Below the pieces are notes generated by a model that made no database searches, had not been told where the DNA came from, and saw nothing but the letters and a program-made list of their open reading frames with translations. A stretch of DNA of 64,000 nt from Halichoerus grypus (taxonomy: Eukaryota > Chordata > Mammalia > Carnivora > Phocidae), in contig NC_135721.1 of assembly GCF_964656455.1 (NCBI RefSeq), forward strand, positions 46,631,530-46,695,529, read 5' to 3'. Position 1 is the stretch's first letter, and every line of letters starts with the position of its first letter. Both the position numbers and the translations under genes were made by a program. Shown piece by piece: positions 36,110 to 48,378 of the stretch.

Positions 36110-38180
36110 ATACCATGAGAAATAACTTTTCTTTGAATGTTTGCTATAAATTGCCTGTTACATCATTTAGGTTAATGCCTTTTATGGAGCTAGATACATT
36201 GACAATTTCTTCACTCTTTCATTTCTATATTTAGATTTTATGCTTTTGATTTGATTTTATTAATATTTACCTTTGAAAATCTTTCATTCCTTCAACAATT
36301 TTGAATGTCTTACTATAGCACCCTGTGTTACAGCTTTTGAAATTCCACTATTTTTGTAAATGATATTCCTGTTTTATATTTCTAGTGTACATTTATCCCC
36401 CATCTTTAATTAGCTCTATCAGATGTTTACATTTTTATTAGATGTTTTCCATGAAATTCATGTAAATATTTTTTGTTTGTTTTATTCCATTTTCTAGCTA
36501 TCTTTAGTTTAAATCAAGTTTTTTCCTTACTTTACCTGAAGTTATTTTATTGCCATTTTTATAACTTTTTTAGTAAAAAGCCTGGTTTATTTGTCTATAT
36601 TCTCTCTAATAATAAAGGCATTTAAGACTACATGTATTATTTGTGTCATTTATTTCTAGATAGTCTATAAATAAAGTTTTGATTTTCTCTTTGGACTGAG
36701 AATTACTTATGAAAAGTTTGTTTATATCTTAAATTTCAAAAGTGTTAAAATTCTTCAGCTGACACTTCCATAGTTATTGTAATTCTATTATTTTATGCTC
36801 AGAGAATGTGATTTTTAAGATTTCTGATTTGGGAATTTTACTGAGACTTACTTTGTGACTCAAAAATAGGGTTTTTTTTTTTCTACATGTGACATAGGAA
36901 CTCAAAAAATATATTTTCTCTTTATAGAGTCCATAGTTAGATGTATTTATGAAGTCAACTCCATGGGATTTCCCTGTCATTTTGTTGAAGCACATACATC
37001 AGGATCTTCATAATAGAAAAAAAAAACAAAAACAAAAAAAGAGCCTGAAAGGGAAATGTGTTCAGTGTTTGAATACCTGAAAATGACCTTATTTTACCAT
37101 TTGACTGGTAGTTTGGATAGGTAGACAATTATATATGAAAAATAATTCAAAGGCATTATTGCATTGTGTTCTAGCATTCAATGTTATTTATATTCTGTAA
37201 TCCAGATTAATTTTTATCTATTTTATTTGGCAATGACTCAGAGAGAGGTTTTAGTATATCCCCAGTTATTGTATTTCTGTCAAATTATCCTTGTATGCAC
37301 ATTTTTTGCTTTTTCTGTTTCAGTGTGATCTTACCTGGGAAATAAAGGCTCATGATACTTCATTTATTATGATTTTTACTCTTTATTATAAAATAATATT
37401 CACTATCCCATTTAACACTTTTTCTCCAAAACTTATCTTACATGTTTGAATGTTTTTGCTTGCATTTACCAAACTTACTTTTGGCAAGCATTTATTATAA
37501 ACAGTCTGTGTCATTTTGTTGTAAATATATTCTCTTCTAAGAGGAAGATATAGATAGATTTTGTTTTTTGTGTGAAGAGATTTTATTTTAATAGATAAGC
37601 TTTTCCTATTTTTACCTATTGTTACATTATATTTGGTCCCACTTCTGACATCTTTAACACTTTTTTGCTATTTCTTATCTTTCATTTATTTAATTTTGCT
37701 TATATTTTCTCTAATTATTTAGAAAATATATATCATTGGCATCTCTAAATCTAAACTAAATTTGAAGACTGTTTATTTAAATAATTCTTTAGCACATATT
37801 CACTTACTTAATTTTTAATCAAGGGTGAAATGATTACATTGCTGTCCTAGGTAGTTGTGTTTTTCTCCTTTACAAATATTAGACAATAGTTTTCTCTGGC
37901 CTCAGCCATCACTCCACAGTTGAGGCACATTCTGGCTGTGCTTAATCACTGAGTACTTGCTAACAGTTATTGAAATAAAAGATGCAGAACAGGGGTTATT
38001 TTTTTAATAAAAGTATTCGAATAAGTATTTCTGCCTATTTAAAAGTTGTTAATGAGTGTCTGATTCATTATGGATATTTTTAACTGGAAAATTACCAATA
38101 ACATTTACCCAGAAACATTTCATATCCTTTCTCATTGAAAGCTACTAATTATATAGGATATAATTTCAACAATGTAAGAC
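36110..38180 (-). mobile_element. Old antisense L1 ORF2 fossil, second piece
   Basis: Antisense ORF2 landmarks are in order: 'gttttgattttctctttgg', 'ttactgagacttactttgtg', 'cccagttattgtatttctgtc' and 'agaggaagatatagatagatt'. An A-rich stretch at 37,016-37,045 interrupts it. Confidence 0.55.
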
Positions 38181-38206
38181 CATCACACAAAGCAAAAAGA
38201 ATAGGG

Positions 38207-38395
38207 GTGCCTGGGGGGCTCAGTCCGTTAAGCATCTGCCTTCAGCTCAAATCATGATCCTGGTCCTGTGATCCAGCCCTGCATCAGGTTCTCTGCTGAC
38301 TGGGAGCCTGCTTCCCCCTCTCCCTCTACCATTCCCCCTACTTGTGCTCTCTCACTCTCTCTCTCTGTCAAATAAATAAATAAAATTTTTTTAAA
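38207..38395 (+). mobile_element. Can-SINE
   Basis: A complete SINE is flanked by aaagcaaaaagaataggg (38,189-38,206) and aaagcaaaaatataggg (38,396-38,412), a slightly diverged target duplication. Confidence 0.93.
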
Positions 38396-39049
38396 AAAGC
38401 AAAAATATAGGGATATACACTAACATGGTAACAGTAGATAATTCTGATAGAGGTGCTCTGTGGAATGTTTTTCTTCTTTAAAATTTTATGTGTTGTCCAA
38501 TTCTTGCATAGTATGTAACACCTTTATTATGAGAAATTTGCACATACCACATTATAACAATTACGTTTAGTGCATTGTAAGTTCAAATAACACCACAACT
38601 TTACTACAGGGAAAACATAGAATTTCTTTACTTAGTCTAAATTCAACCTAGCAATTTCTTTATTTTTCCCACCCAAATTCCAACATCCTGCTGGTAAGTG
38701 AGAAAAAAAATTAAAGAAAATATTGAATTGATTTCTATTTCTGGCTGTAATGGAGTTCCTTAAGGCAAACTTATGTTCCTTTGAGAAAAGCTAGATAAAA
38801 TTCTAAAAGGTAAAAAAATAAATAAATCTGTTTGAAGGTATCAAAGAGCTATTGAGACAATCAGGCCATAAAAAGTCAAAAATCACACAAAACAAGAAGA
38901 CTATAGAGAATGTGGGACATTCTATGAGTCCACCACCCCTTTAGGCTTTTCGGATTCTTAGTAGAAAAAAAAAAAGAGAGAGAGGAGAATCCAAGAATAG
39001 GTCTGTGGCTATAAGGCATAGAATCTTCCAATACTTTTTTGTTAATTCC
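38396..39049. other. AT-rich sequence, partly L1-like
   Basis: No gene is seen. The second half may already belong to the following L1 5' region. Confidence 0.35.
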
Positions 39050-39852
39050 ACAGAACTAAAGAGCAAAACCAGAGTCATGGCTGACAAGACGACCAAGACT
39101 TCAGAGGCCAAGATCTTCATGAAAGAGTAATCTCTGAGCAGTCAACCTGACGCTTGGTGGTTTTCTCTTCCAACATTGGCAGAATTCTTAAAATGAACAG
39201 GAAAGAGGGTAAGAAGAAAGCTGTTGAAGAGCAGAGAAAAATTTTTCAGAAGTTACATCCCAGAGCTGAGGAGATAAAAATTGGAGTTCAGAACCCACTA
39301 AGGAGAAGTTCAACTGAAATTTCTGGAGGACTAGAGAATAAGAACAGAAGCAAACTGGCAATAAATGGAGACTTGCAAGAACTGCAACTCAGCCTTGAGT
39401 TAGCTCATTGCCTTATTAGATTAGTATAATCTGCCCCCTGTCTGTCTGCCTTTGGGAGGGAAAGGTGACTTTGCTGCAGGAAAATATTATCATCTGGAGC
39501 CTCTACACAATGTATGACATTCAACCAAAAATTACAAGGACAGAAAGAAAAAATAGACAATAGAAACAGATTCATAGATGACTCAATTATCAGCATAACA
39601 GATAGGTATTTAAAACTAACTGTGATTAATATGTTCAATAATGGAGAAAAGTTGACAAGACCAAGTATTTATACTGAAAATTAAATTAAAGTTCTCTAAG
39701 TACAAAAAGAAATTGAGAACTTAATAGATGGGTATCACAGCAGATAAAATCCACCAGAGAAAAAGACGAAAGGAAACGTGAATGAGAAAATAGCCACTTC
39801 ATAGCATATATATGTATATATGTATAATTACATATGTAAGATATTATGATAT

Positions 39853-39888
<36 letters not shown>

Positions 39889-40045
39889 TCCAGGCTAAAG
39901 TGTAGAAAGAAAAAATACAGAAAACAAAGAAATATATGGAACATGGTGAAAAGGTCTAACATGCAGAACTGAAGTCTCAGAAAAGAGAAGAGATAAATTG
40001 AGCAAAAAAGCAACATGTGAAGAGATAACGAATTGTCCAAACCTG
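39050..40045 (+). mobile_element. Old L1 5' region/ORF1-like fossil
   Basis: Sense L1M-type text includes 'ggaaaatattatcatctgg', 'tgtatgacattcaaccaaaa', 'gaaacagattcatagatgac' and 'caaagaaatatatggaac'. The open frame at 39,154-39,429 (91 codons, Lys/Glu-rich) fits a decayed L1 reading frame rather than a host gene. A CA microsatellite at 39,856-39,885 interrupts it. Confidence 0.5.
39856..39885. repeat. (AC)n microsatellite
   Basis: An uninterrupted AC run of about 15 units is preceded by TATG/TATA-rich text. Confidence 0.95.
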
Positions 40046-40176
40046 ATGAAAAATACTAATCCACAGTGTGTAGTTGCATTGTAACTCTCAACTGGTCTAT
40101 AAAAACCCTATGTTCATTTCCAGTAATGCCTGGAGCCATGCTACTGATTCCTGGCCAAACCAGAATAAACTGTGAA

Positions 40177-40472
40177 GGGATGGATGGGATGGATGGATGG
40201 ATGGGATGGATGGGATGGATAGATGGATGGAATGGATGGGATGGATGGGATAGATGGGATGGATGGATGGATGGATGGATGGGATAGATGGGATGGATGG
40301 ATGGGATAGATGAGATGGATGGATGGATGGGCTAGATGGGTGGATGGTATGGATGGGATAGATGGTATGAATGGATGGATGGGATAGACGGGATGGATAG
40401 GATGGATGGGATAATGGGATGAGATAAGATGGATGGGCTGGGATAGAAAGAATAGAATAGAATAGAATAGAG
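40177..40472 (+). repeat. GGAT/GGGAT minisatellite grading into GAATA repeat
   Basis: About 260 bp are built from ggat, gggat and agat units in higher-order strings such as 'ggatgggatggatgg', then 'atagaatagaatag' units. It produces the Gly/Trp/Asp/Met-rich open frame at 40,066-40,287, which is not a gene. Confidence 0.95.
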
Positions 40473-40519
40473 ATTAATATAACTTTGTGCTAATGGATTT
40501 TTCAAAAACATAATGAGAG

Positions 40520-40713
40520 GGGTGCCTGGGTGGCTCAGTCGTTAAACGTCTGCCTTCGGCTCAGGTCATGATCCCGGGGTCCTGGGATCGAGCCTCACAT
40601 TGGGCTCCTTGCTTGGCGGGAAGCCTGCTTCTCCCTCTCCCACTCCCCCTGCTTGTGTTCCTGCTATTGCTATCTCTCTATATATCAAATAAATAAATAA
40701 AATCTTTAAAAAA
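40520..40713 (+). mobile_element. Young Can-SINE
   Basis: A near-consensus SINE is flanked by a perfect repeat aaaacataatgagag at 40,505-40,519 and about 40,714-40,728. Confidence 0.95.
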
Positions 40714-40729
40714 AAAACATAATGAGAGA

Positions 40730-42651
40730 GAAGTCTGTGACAGCTTGCCAATATCTTGTATAGAAAATGTACAGGTGGGTGGTTTGTACCAGGCTTCTGT
40801 TATACCGTCTCGGTTTCTACTATTGAACATGTTCACATAGCCTGGTTTCAGCTATGTAACCAGAGGAGTATAAAAGATTCCTATTTGAATGAGACTGTGA
40901 CTTCCCTGCAATCATAATATTTTAGTGGTTTGTGAGGTAGAGATGAAGTACAACCTTGAGACTGAGAGAGGATTCTAGAATCTGTGTGTATATGGATATT
41001 CTGGACCTCTCTAATGTAAATTTGTGCCTTCTTGTCCCTGCTGCTTTGTATGCTTCACCTGCAATCTTTCATGAATGTGTATGTATGTATGCATATATAC
41101 ATGCATGTGTGTATGTGTGTGTGTTATATGAGTCCTTTAGGTTGTTGAAAGCTAAAAACAAAAAGCAGACAAAATAAGGTTTCCATTAGCTAGGAAGTAG
41201 AGAGATGAATATCTGATAACTTGCTAATCTGTGCCACACTATATTTTCCAAACTGTATCTGGTGAGCTTTCAGCATTTGTACATTTTAATAAAAAATAAG
41301 TAAGTAACAGTGTATCTCTTTTTACTTATCTTCCCTGGAAAAAAAGAAGATTTTAATGCACACCTTTCCCCCCACCTTCTCTCTTCCTCTCTCTCTCTTT
41401 TTCTCTCTCCCCCCACCACTCTTCCCTCCAACCCAGATACACCCATTTTTGTCTTTACTAATATAATCTGAAATTCAGTCCTATTTTGTACCTCTGAAAA
41501 TGTTAAGCACTTCAGATTTTACCCTTCCCATTTCACTTCTCCAAGATGGTGTCTGACTAAAAGAGGGAAGTATAAGAAGCCCTTATGGCAGAGAGAAGAA
41601 TGGTGAACAAAGGAACTCTCAGATGTACTGAATGTCCTATTTCCAGCCTAATCTCTGCTGCCAGGTTCATGGACTGCCACTCTTTCTATAAGTGACCACG
41701 GAAAGACAACTGGACCCATCTAGTAATCAGGCTGGAAGTCTATGACTGAATATTTGCCTTCAGTCTCAAAGCTCCTGCACATGGTGGTCTCCTCATCTTA
41801 ATGTCATGCTCTGATGAGCCACCAAGACTGTCAGCCACTTCCCACCAAAGATTATGCATTACTGTCCAGCATCATGGTGGAAATGTCTGTGAGCCCGGCT
41901 TTTCATGGAGGCTTACAGCTTCTACCTATGCTAAATAGAAATGTTTTTATAACTTTCTGAACTTTTCTAAAGTTGTCTTTTGCCAAGTTGTAAGCCCCTA
42001 ATCAGAAAATTAAAAATTGACTTTAATTCTATAGCTGCCTCTCTCCCTCCAATTTCCCCCTCCTCAAAGCCAGAATGAGTGAATCTTAGGCTTTCTACTT
42101 TCTCCATGGCCTATGTGCCACATTCCTGGCTCCCTTCTCATGGATAAGCCTTAATGGGGACAAAATATAGAAAAGAGATAGTTTTACTCATCAGAGGACA
42201 TAAAGTGGTCTATTAGAAATCTATCAGAGGTCCTATTTACTGAAAGATAGAAGAGACTTACAACACTGTATATATGATAGCTCAAGGTTGAGAACTACAT
42301 ATGCCCAGAGGTGTCAAGAGAATATTCTCTCTTTCATACCTGACCCATCAAGATATTTTCTCCCATTTCCTTACAAGAAGTTCTGCAACAGCTTTTCCAT
42401 CTCAATTATTTTCCTATTTTTGTAGTTTAATTTCTAAGCTTTAATGTTGTAGTTAGCAGCTCAACATGTATTAAATGACTACATAAATAAATAAAAGAGA
42501 TTGCTCCTCATTAGTAGAATCTGGAAATACCTCAGTGCTGTATTAATATAGGAAAACAAAAATAAATGGTTCAATGAATCCAAAGAGGCAAAAGAACTTT
42601 GAATTCCTTTTAAAACATATTGTCTAGATCTGAAGTAGAAGATGGATGGCT
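40730..42651. other. Unique sequence
   Basis: No gene is recognised. A TGTG/TATG repeat lies at about 41,070-41,125 and a polypyrimidine tract at 41,360-41,430. Confidence 0.5.
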
Positions 42652-42667
42652 AATAAGGCACATTTGA

Positions 42668-42868
42668 GGGGCGCCTGGGTGGCTCAGTCATTAAGCATCT
42701 GCCTTCGGCTCAGGTCATGATCCCAGGGTCCTGGGATCGAACCCCGCATCAGGCTCCCCGCTCTGCGGGAAGCCTGCTTCTCCCTCTCCCACTCCCCCTG
42801 CTTGTGTTCCCTCTCTTGCTGTGTCTCTCTCTGTCAAATAAATAAATAAAATCTTTAAAAAAAAAAAA
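42668..42868 (+). mobile_element. Young Can-SINE, perfect 16-bp target duplication
   Basis: The head, CT-rich body ('ctcccactccccctgcttg') and tail are close to the commonest sequence among the window's copies. aataaggcacatttga is repeated exactly at 42,652-42,667 and 42,869-42,884. Confidence 0.96.
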
Positions 42869-42884
42869 AATAAGGCACATTTGA

Positions 42885-43555
42885 CCAACATGCATGTTTT
42901 GTTGCCCTACGATATTTTTTTTTTTAATAATTTAAGTACCTTTACTTGGAACATGAACTCTATAACCTGGCATGCTTTCTACTACTCCCTAATCTCTTAC
43001 ACCTTGCCCATTTTATTCATTTATGTTGATATTTGAGTTTGTGGCCCTGAGAGTCTATTTAAAAACAGAATTTGACATAAAGAGGTATGCTTAAACTTTT
43101 TCATTGACAAAATCAACCATTACTTTTGTAAACATCGTGTCACAGGTACCATTTTTTACTGTTAAAACACACGGACTGACAGTCTGAAGACACCTGCTAA
43201 ATTAAAAAAATATATATCTTGTTATGTATTTTGGAGTACCTTACCATAATGTTAGGTTTTAGAACCAACCTGGTTATTTAAAGCAAATATGACATGAGAG
43301 GGTGCTACTCCTACTTTGGATATACAAAGCCACAACAGTACAACACTCCTGCCCTCAGAGTGAGAAAAATCCAATAGTCTACAAAGTCATAACTCCTCTT
43401 GAGCTTATTAGAAAGCTGAAATTGTAAGGCAACCAAGTAAACTAACTTCCAAAGGGTCCTTCCAAGGACAGATGCAATAGAAGAACCATTTCACTTTTAG
43501 CAGAGGATGGGGAAAAGAGGTGGCCACCAAAAATATGAAAGTAAAAAAAGCTCAA
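42885..43555. other. Unique sequence
   Basis: No gene or clear repeat is recognised apart from a T-run at 42,914-42,924. Confidence 0.4.
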
Positions 43556-43559
43556 TTTT

Positions 43560-44268
43560 TTTAAACATACAAAAAAATTGAACATGTCACCAAAGAAAGT
43601 TTTTCACACTAGTAGACATTAGAGAAATGTAAATTAAAGCCTCAATGAAATAGCACTACAAATCTACAGGAATGGCTAAAATTTTTTAAATTCATAACAC
43701 CAAGTACTGGTGAAGATGTGAAGCAATTAGAATTCTAATACTACTAAGTACTACTCAAGAAGAATGAAAAAGTATATGTTCACACAAAGACATATACACC
43801 ACTATTTATAGAATCTTTATTCACAATTGCCCCAAACCAGATATAACTCAAATGTCCATCCCCGGTAAATGAATAAATACAGTACAATCCTATTACTCAG
43901 CAACAACTCAACAACAAAAAGTAGGATACATCATCAACATGGATGAATCTCAAAAGCATTATGCTAAATGAAAAAAGACAGACACAAAGGCTAAATAGCG
44001 TATAATTTTCTTCATATGACATTCTAGAAAAGACAAACTACAGGGACAGAAATAAAATCAGTGGTTGGCAGAGCCTGGGAGTGTAGGAAGGGATTAACTA
44101 TTCATGGACACGAGTGAACTTTTTAAGATGATGGGCATTTCTATTTCTTGATGGTGGTGGTTACGTGATTCTCATCTGCCAAGATTCATAGAACTCTACA
44201 TTTTTTAAAGGATAAATTTTGCTCTATGTAAATCAACATCAATAAACATGATATAGAAATTATGTAAG
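43560..44268 (+). mobile_element. Old L1 3' region
   Basis: The order is typical L1: 'gaaatgtaaattaaagcctc', 'ataactcaaatgtccatccc', 'acatggatgaatctcaaaag', 'attatgctaaatgaaaaaag', 'cagtggttggcagagcctgg' and 'gctctatgtaaatcaacatc'. Confidence 0.7.
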
Positions 44269-44269
44269 A

Positions 44270-44485
44270 GGGGCACCTGGGTGGCTCAGTAGGTTAAGCG
44301 ACTGCCTTTGGCTCAGGTCATGATCCCAGGGTCCTGGGATCGAGCCCGGCACGGAACTCTCCACTCAGCAGCAAGTATGCTTCTCCCTCTCCTTCTGTGA
44401 TCTCTCTCACTTGTGATCTCTCTCACTTTTGCTTTCTCTCAAATAAATAAATAAAATCTTTAAAAATAAAATAAAATAATAAAAA
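44270..44485 (+). mobile_element. Can-SINE
   Basis: A full SINE has an internal duplication of 'tgatctctctcact' near 44,398-44,428 and a long (AAAT)n tail. No convincing target duplication is visible. Confidence 0.9.
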
Positions 44486-44849
44486 TCATGAGATCATACA
44501 TTTGTTGTTTTGAATATTATCTGGATAATTTTAAGTTTAGCCAAATATCTATCCTCTTCTCCAGCCATCCAACCAGGAAACAACTGACTTGTCACACTCA
44601 GTAAATATTGGTGAGTAAATAAGCCACTACCAGTATAAGCTGAAGAAGAGCGTTGCCATTTTAACCCCCGGGAATCGTTAAAAATAAGAAAACCACATCA
44701 TGTCTCTAGAATGATCCAGATCAGGGGTAAGAAGGTGAGGGTGCATGAGATCAGAGAAAGCATCTCCCTTGAAATAGAAGAACGCATTGGTAAATTCCTC
44801 AAGGAGGTTACCTGAAGAGCACCGACAAACGTGCCCCACAAAACTGAAG

Positions 44850-45296
44850 AACCTTGAGGGCATGAAGCTAAGTGAAATGAGTCAGAGAGAGAGAGACAAA
44901 TGTTGTATGATCTCATGTGTGGAAACTAAAAAACCAAACTCATGGGCACAGAAAACAGATTGGTGGCTGTCAGCCGTAAGGGGAGAGGGGTGGGGGAAAT
45001 GAGTGAAGGTGGTCAAAAGGTACACACTTTCAGTTATAACATAAACAAGTTCTGAGGATGTAATGTACAGCATGGTGACTATAGTTAACAATACTGCACT
45101 GATATCTGAAAATTGCTAAGACAGTAAACCTTGAAAGTTCTCATCACAAGAAAAAAAAATGTGTAACTATGTCAGGTGATAGATGCTAACTAAACTTAGT
45201 GTAGTAATCATTTTTCAATATATACATATATCAAATCATTATGTTGTACACCTAAAACTAATGCAATGTTACATAGCAATTATATCTCAATAACAC
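44850..45296 (+). mobile_element. L1 3' UTR, L1MA-like
   Basis: The text runs 'gttctgaggatgtaatgtac', 'agcatggtgactatagttaac', 'gttctcatcacaagaaaa', 'atcattatgttgtacaccta' and 'ttatatctcaataac'. The overlapping short open frames on both strands are chance. Confidence 0.75.
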
Positions 45297-46760
45297 TGGG
45301 AAGGATGGGGGAGAGAAGCAAAACAAACTAAAGAGCCTGCATTTGGACACTGCGCATGATAGGGGACAAGTGCCAGATAATAATAACACATGTCATGTGA
45401 AAACTTGCCTCTCCAATTATTGAAACACAAAACAATATGTAGGAGACAAACATATATAGTGAAGTTGTAAAGGAATGCCGGAGAATTAGAAACTTCTAGT
45501 TCAGGGTGAGAGACATCTCCAGTTGCAATGAAGGGAAAGGGGATCAGAGAGGAATACATAGAGTGCTTTCATTTTATAGATCCAGAGCCTTTACTGCAAT
45601 TGCAAAACCCCAAACTCATTTGGAGAAAACACACACACACACACAAACCTGACCTGAACTGACACGAGAATTTATAGTCTGAAGTTATCCCACTTTGGCT
45701 AAATGGCCAAACATTTAGGTTGTGGAAATATTAATATTTAACTAGGGGTACAGCCCAGACCTCACTGGAAGTGTTATATTATATGTGGTATTTAGACAGT
45801 ATTAGTGTTTCCAAAATTTGAAATAATCTGAATTTTATTTTTTTTTAAATAATCTGAATTTTAAAACACATCTTACCCCAAGGGTTTCAAAAGAGGGTGT
45901 GTGGGCCTATGATGGTAATGTTGTTATTTCTTAAGCTGGTACATAGGTGCTGAAATTTTCTTCATGCCTTTTTTCTGAAATATTTTATAATAAATAGCTA
46001 CAAGATTAAAACATTTATCAATTTACCTAGAGTTCCCTGACCCCCTACCCCTACCTTAGAGAAGCTAGAAGCAGGAACCATTGGTAATTAAGGATAAAAC
46101 TGACCAAACTTCCCTCCCTACACTCCCCCTGCCTCCACCCCACGAAGTCCCCTACATCACAGGTCAGACCAAGCTGAGAAGAGAGAATCTGAACTGTATG
46201 TGAACTGGACTTTTTCATGCCTTTAATGGTGATTGAAAAGTTAAGACTCCTACCAGAGTTTCTGTCCAGGGGGTAGAGAAGGGAAATTTATCAGAGAATG
46301 TCTGAAGGCAGTAATGGGAGAAAAATAGAACTGATTCCTGATTACTCATCCATTGACTTCAGCCTATTCAATAAAATATAATATGCTCAGAGTCCAAACA
46401 AATGCATGTTTTCTTAATCTTGTAAAGAGTCTCAGTGTTATGGCTGATTTCATTATTGAGTTATGATCATTAACTGCAATCATCATAAATTTATGGACTT
46501 CTGAGAGACTGATTTCTGTAGATAACATTGTGATTGTGGCTTCCTTGCTTTGCAGCCAAGTGAATGAAATGGACTTGCTTCATTAACTCTCTAAATTCCC
46601 TTCTCCTGCACCTTTGCTAATTGATTAAGAAAATATTTCTGACACAGTGTAGTATTTTTCTAGAAAATAATATTCATTTATTCTTATTTGGATTGATTGA
46701 CTTGGCTTGAAGCACCATCGACATAAGCTGGACAGTTGTGGAGCAAGGCAATCAATGGCC
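45297..46760. other. Unique sequence
   Basis: No gene is seen. A short CA run lies at about 45,631-45,645. The 71-90 codon minus-strand frames lack domains. Confidence 0.45.
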
Positions 46761-46925
46761 CCCAAACCTGGCTGAGTATGAGAACCACCAGATATGTTTT
46801 TAAAAAAACAAAAAACAAAAAACTTGACATTCTGATTCACTAGACCTGGAATGGGGCTTAAGGATCTGTATCTTCAAAAATCTCCCCAGATGTTTCTACT
46901 GTGCAGCCAGGTTTAAAAACCACGA
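46761..46925. mobile_element. MER5-like hAT element
   Basis: Imperfect inverted ends 'aacctggctgagtatgag' and 'actgtgcagccaggttt' and the internal 'ctgattcactagacctgg' match the MER5 type of non-autonomous hAT transposon. An A-rich insertion lies near 46,800-46,823. Confidence 0.65.
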
Positions 46926-47535
46926 CTCCAGAGTACTTGTGTTTTTTAACAATGACCTTGAGGTAGCAGGCCAAGAAGAAGAAGAAAAAAAAAGAACGTT
47001 TTATTTACTATGCTGATTCATTCTTGTTCACTCAGCTAAGACTCTCAGCACAGACTTTCTATGTATGTTGTCACTTTGCTTGATGAAATTCTTGAGATAT
47101 AAGACGATCAATAAAAATTAAATGAACTCTTCCTCTGGGTTTTTTCTCCCTCATTATTATTGGCAACGTATGTGGTAAAACTAACCGGGGTGCAGGCAAC
47201 ATTAAGCTAATATATTAACACTTTGTGTTCAAGAAAAGCAGTCTGTCCAGGCCTCTTAAAACACATTATAAAATAAAAAACACATATTGCTGAAAGTAGG
47301 TAAAAATGCCAGTTTGTACAAAAATTAAACACTACGTGAGAAAATTGTATGCTATGCCCCAGCTACCTCAGCCTAATAAAAATCATCAAAGCCACTCACA
47401 ATTCTGTGACTTTTACCTGCCATTCCTCTGTATGGAAATTTCTTCCTCTCTTTCTTTGTCCAAGAGAAACCATTCCTTAGTTTTTAAAAACTCTTAGAAG
47501 GAAACATAAATGTAAATCTTTGTGACCTGGGATTA
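46926..47535. other. Unique sequence
   Basis: No gene or repeat is recognised. Confidence 0.4.
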
Positions 47536-47539
47536 GGCA

Positions 47540-48378
47540 GTAGTTTCTTACATATGACACCTAAAACACAAGCAACCAAAGGAAAAAAAGTAGAGAAATG
47601 GGACTTCATCAAAATTAAGATCTTGTGCTTCAAAAGGCACTATCAAGAAAGTGAAATGACAACGCACAGAACGAGAGAAATATTTGCCAGTCATGTATCT
47701 GATAAAGGTCTAGTAACCAGAATATATAAAGAATTATTACAACTCAGAAATTTAAAAACAAATAACCCAATTTAAAAATTGGCAAAGGATCTGAATAGAC
47801 ATCTCTCCAAAGAAGGTATAAAAATGGCCAATAAACATATGAAAAGAAGCTCAACATCCCGTTACTTGCAAATGCAAATCAAAACTACAATAAGATGCCA
47901 CTTCATATCCACTAGCATGCCTATAATCAAAAAGATGGACAATAACAAGAGTTGGTAAGAATGTAGAGAAATCAGAACCCTCAGATGCTGCTGGTAGGAA
48001 CGTCAAATGGTACAGCCACATTGGAAAACAATTTAGCAGTTCCTCAAAAAGTTGTGCATAGAGTTAGGATATGACCCAAGAATTCCACTCATCAGAACAG
48101 ATACACACTCAAGAGAATTGAAAACGAATGTGCACACAAAAACTGACACATGCATGCTCACGGCAACATTATCCATAATAGCAAACAAGTGTAAACAACC
48201 CAAATGTCCATCAGGGGATGAACGGATTTTTCAAAATGTATACACAAATGTACAGCCATACAATGGAATATTATTCAGAAAAAAAAAACCCTGAAACACA
48301 CTATATCATGGATGAAAATATTATGCCACATGAAAGAAGCCAGACACAAAAGGACACATACTGATTGTATGATTCCAT
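47540..48378 (+). mobile_element. L1 3' region, left half (split)
   Basis: This is long L1MA/MB-like text: 'gggacttcatcaaaattaag', 'gccaataaacatatgaaaag', 'ggaaaacaatttagcagttc', 'ccaaatgtccatcagggg' and 'tgattgtatgattccat'. The continuation of the same element starts at 48,937. The frames at 47,554-47,775 and 48,052-48,294 are decayed ORF2 pieces. Confidence 0.8.

Noticed and set aside
39154..39429. Lys/Glu-rich 91-codon gene
   Set aside because: The surrounding DNA follows old L1 5'/ORF1-like sequence, so it is a decayed transposon frame.
40066..40287. Gly/Trp/Asp/Met-repeat protein
   Set aside because: It is the translation of the GGAT minisatellite.
40177..40472. CRISPR-like array
   Set aside because: The units are 4-9 bases with no spacers, in a mammalian genome.
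42668..42740. tRNA-Lys gene
   Set aside because: It is the tRNA-derived head of a SINE. It is diverged and lacks a full cloverleaf, and the same text occurs about 17 times.
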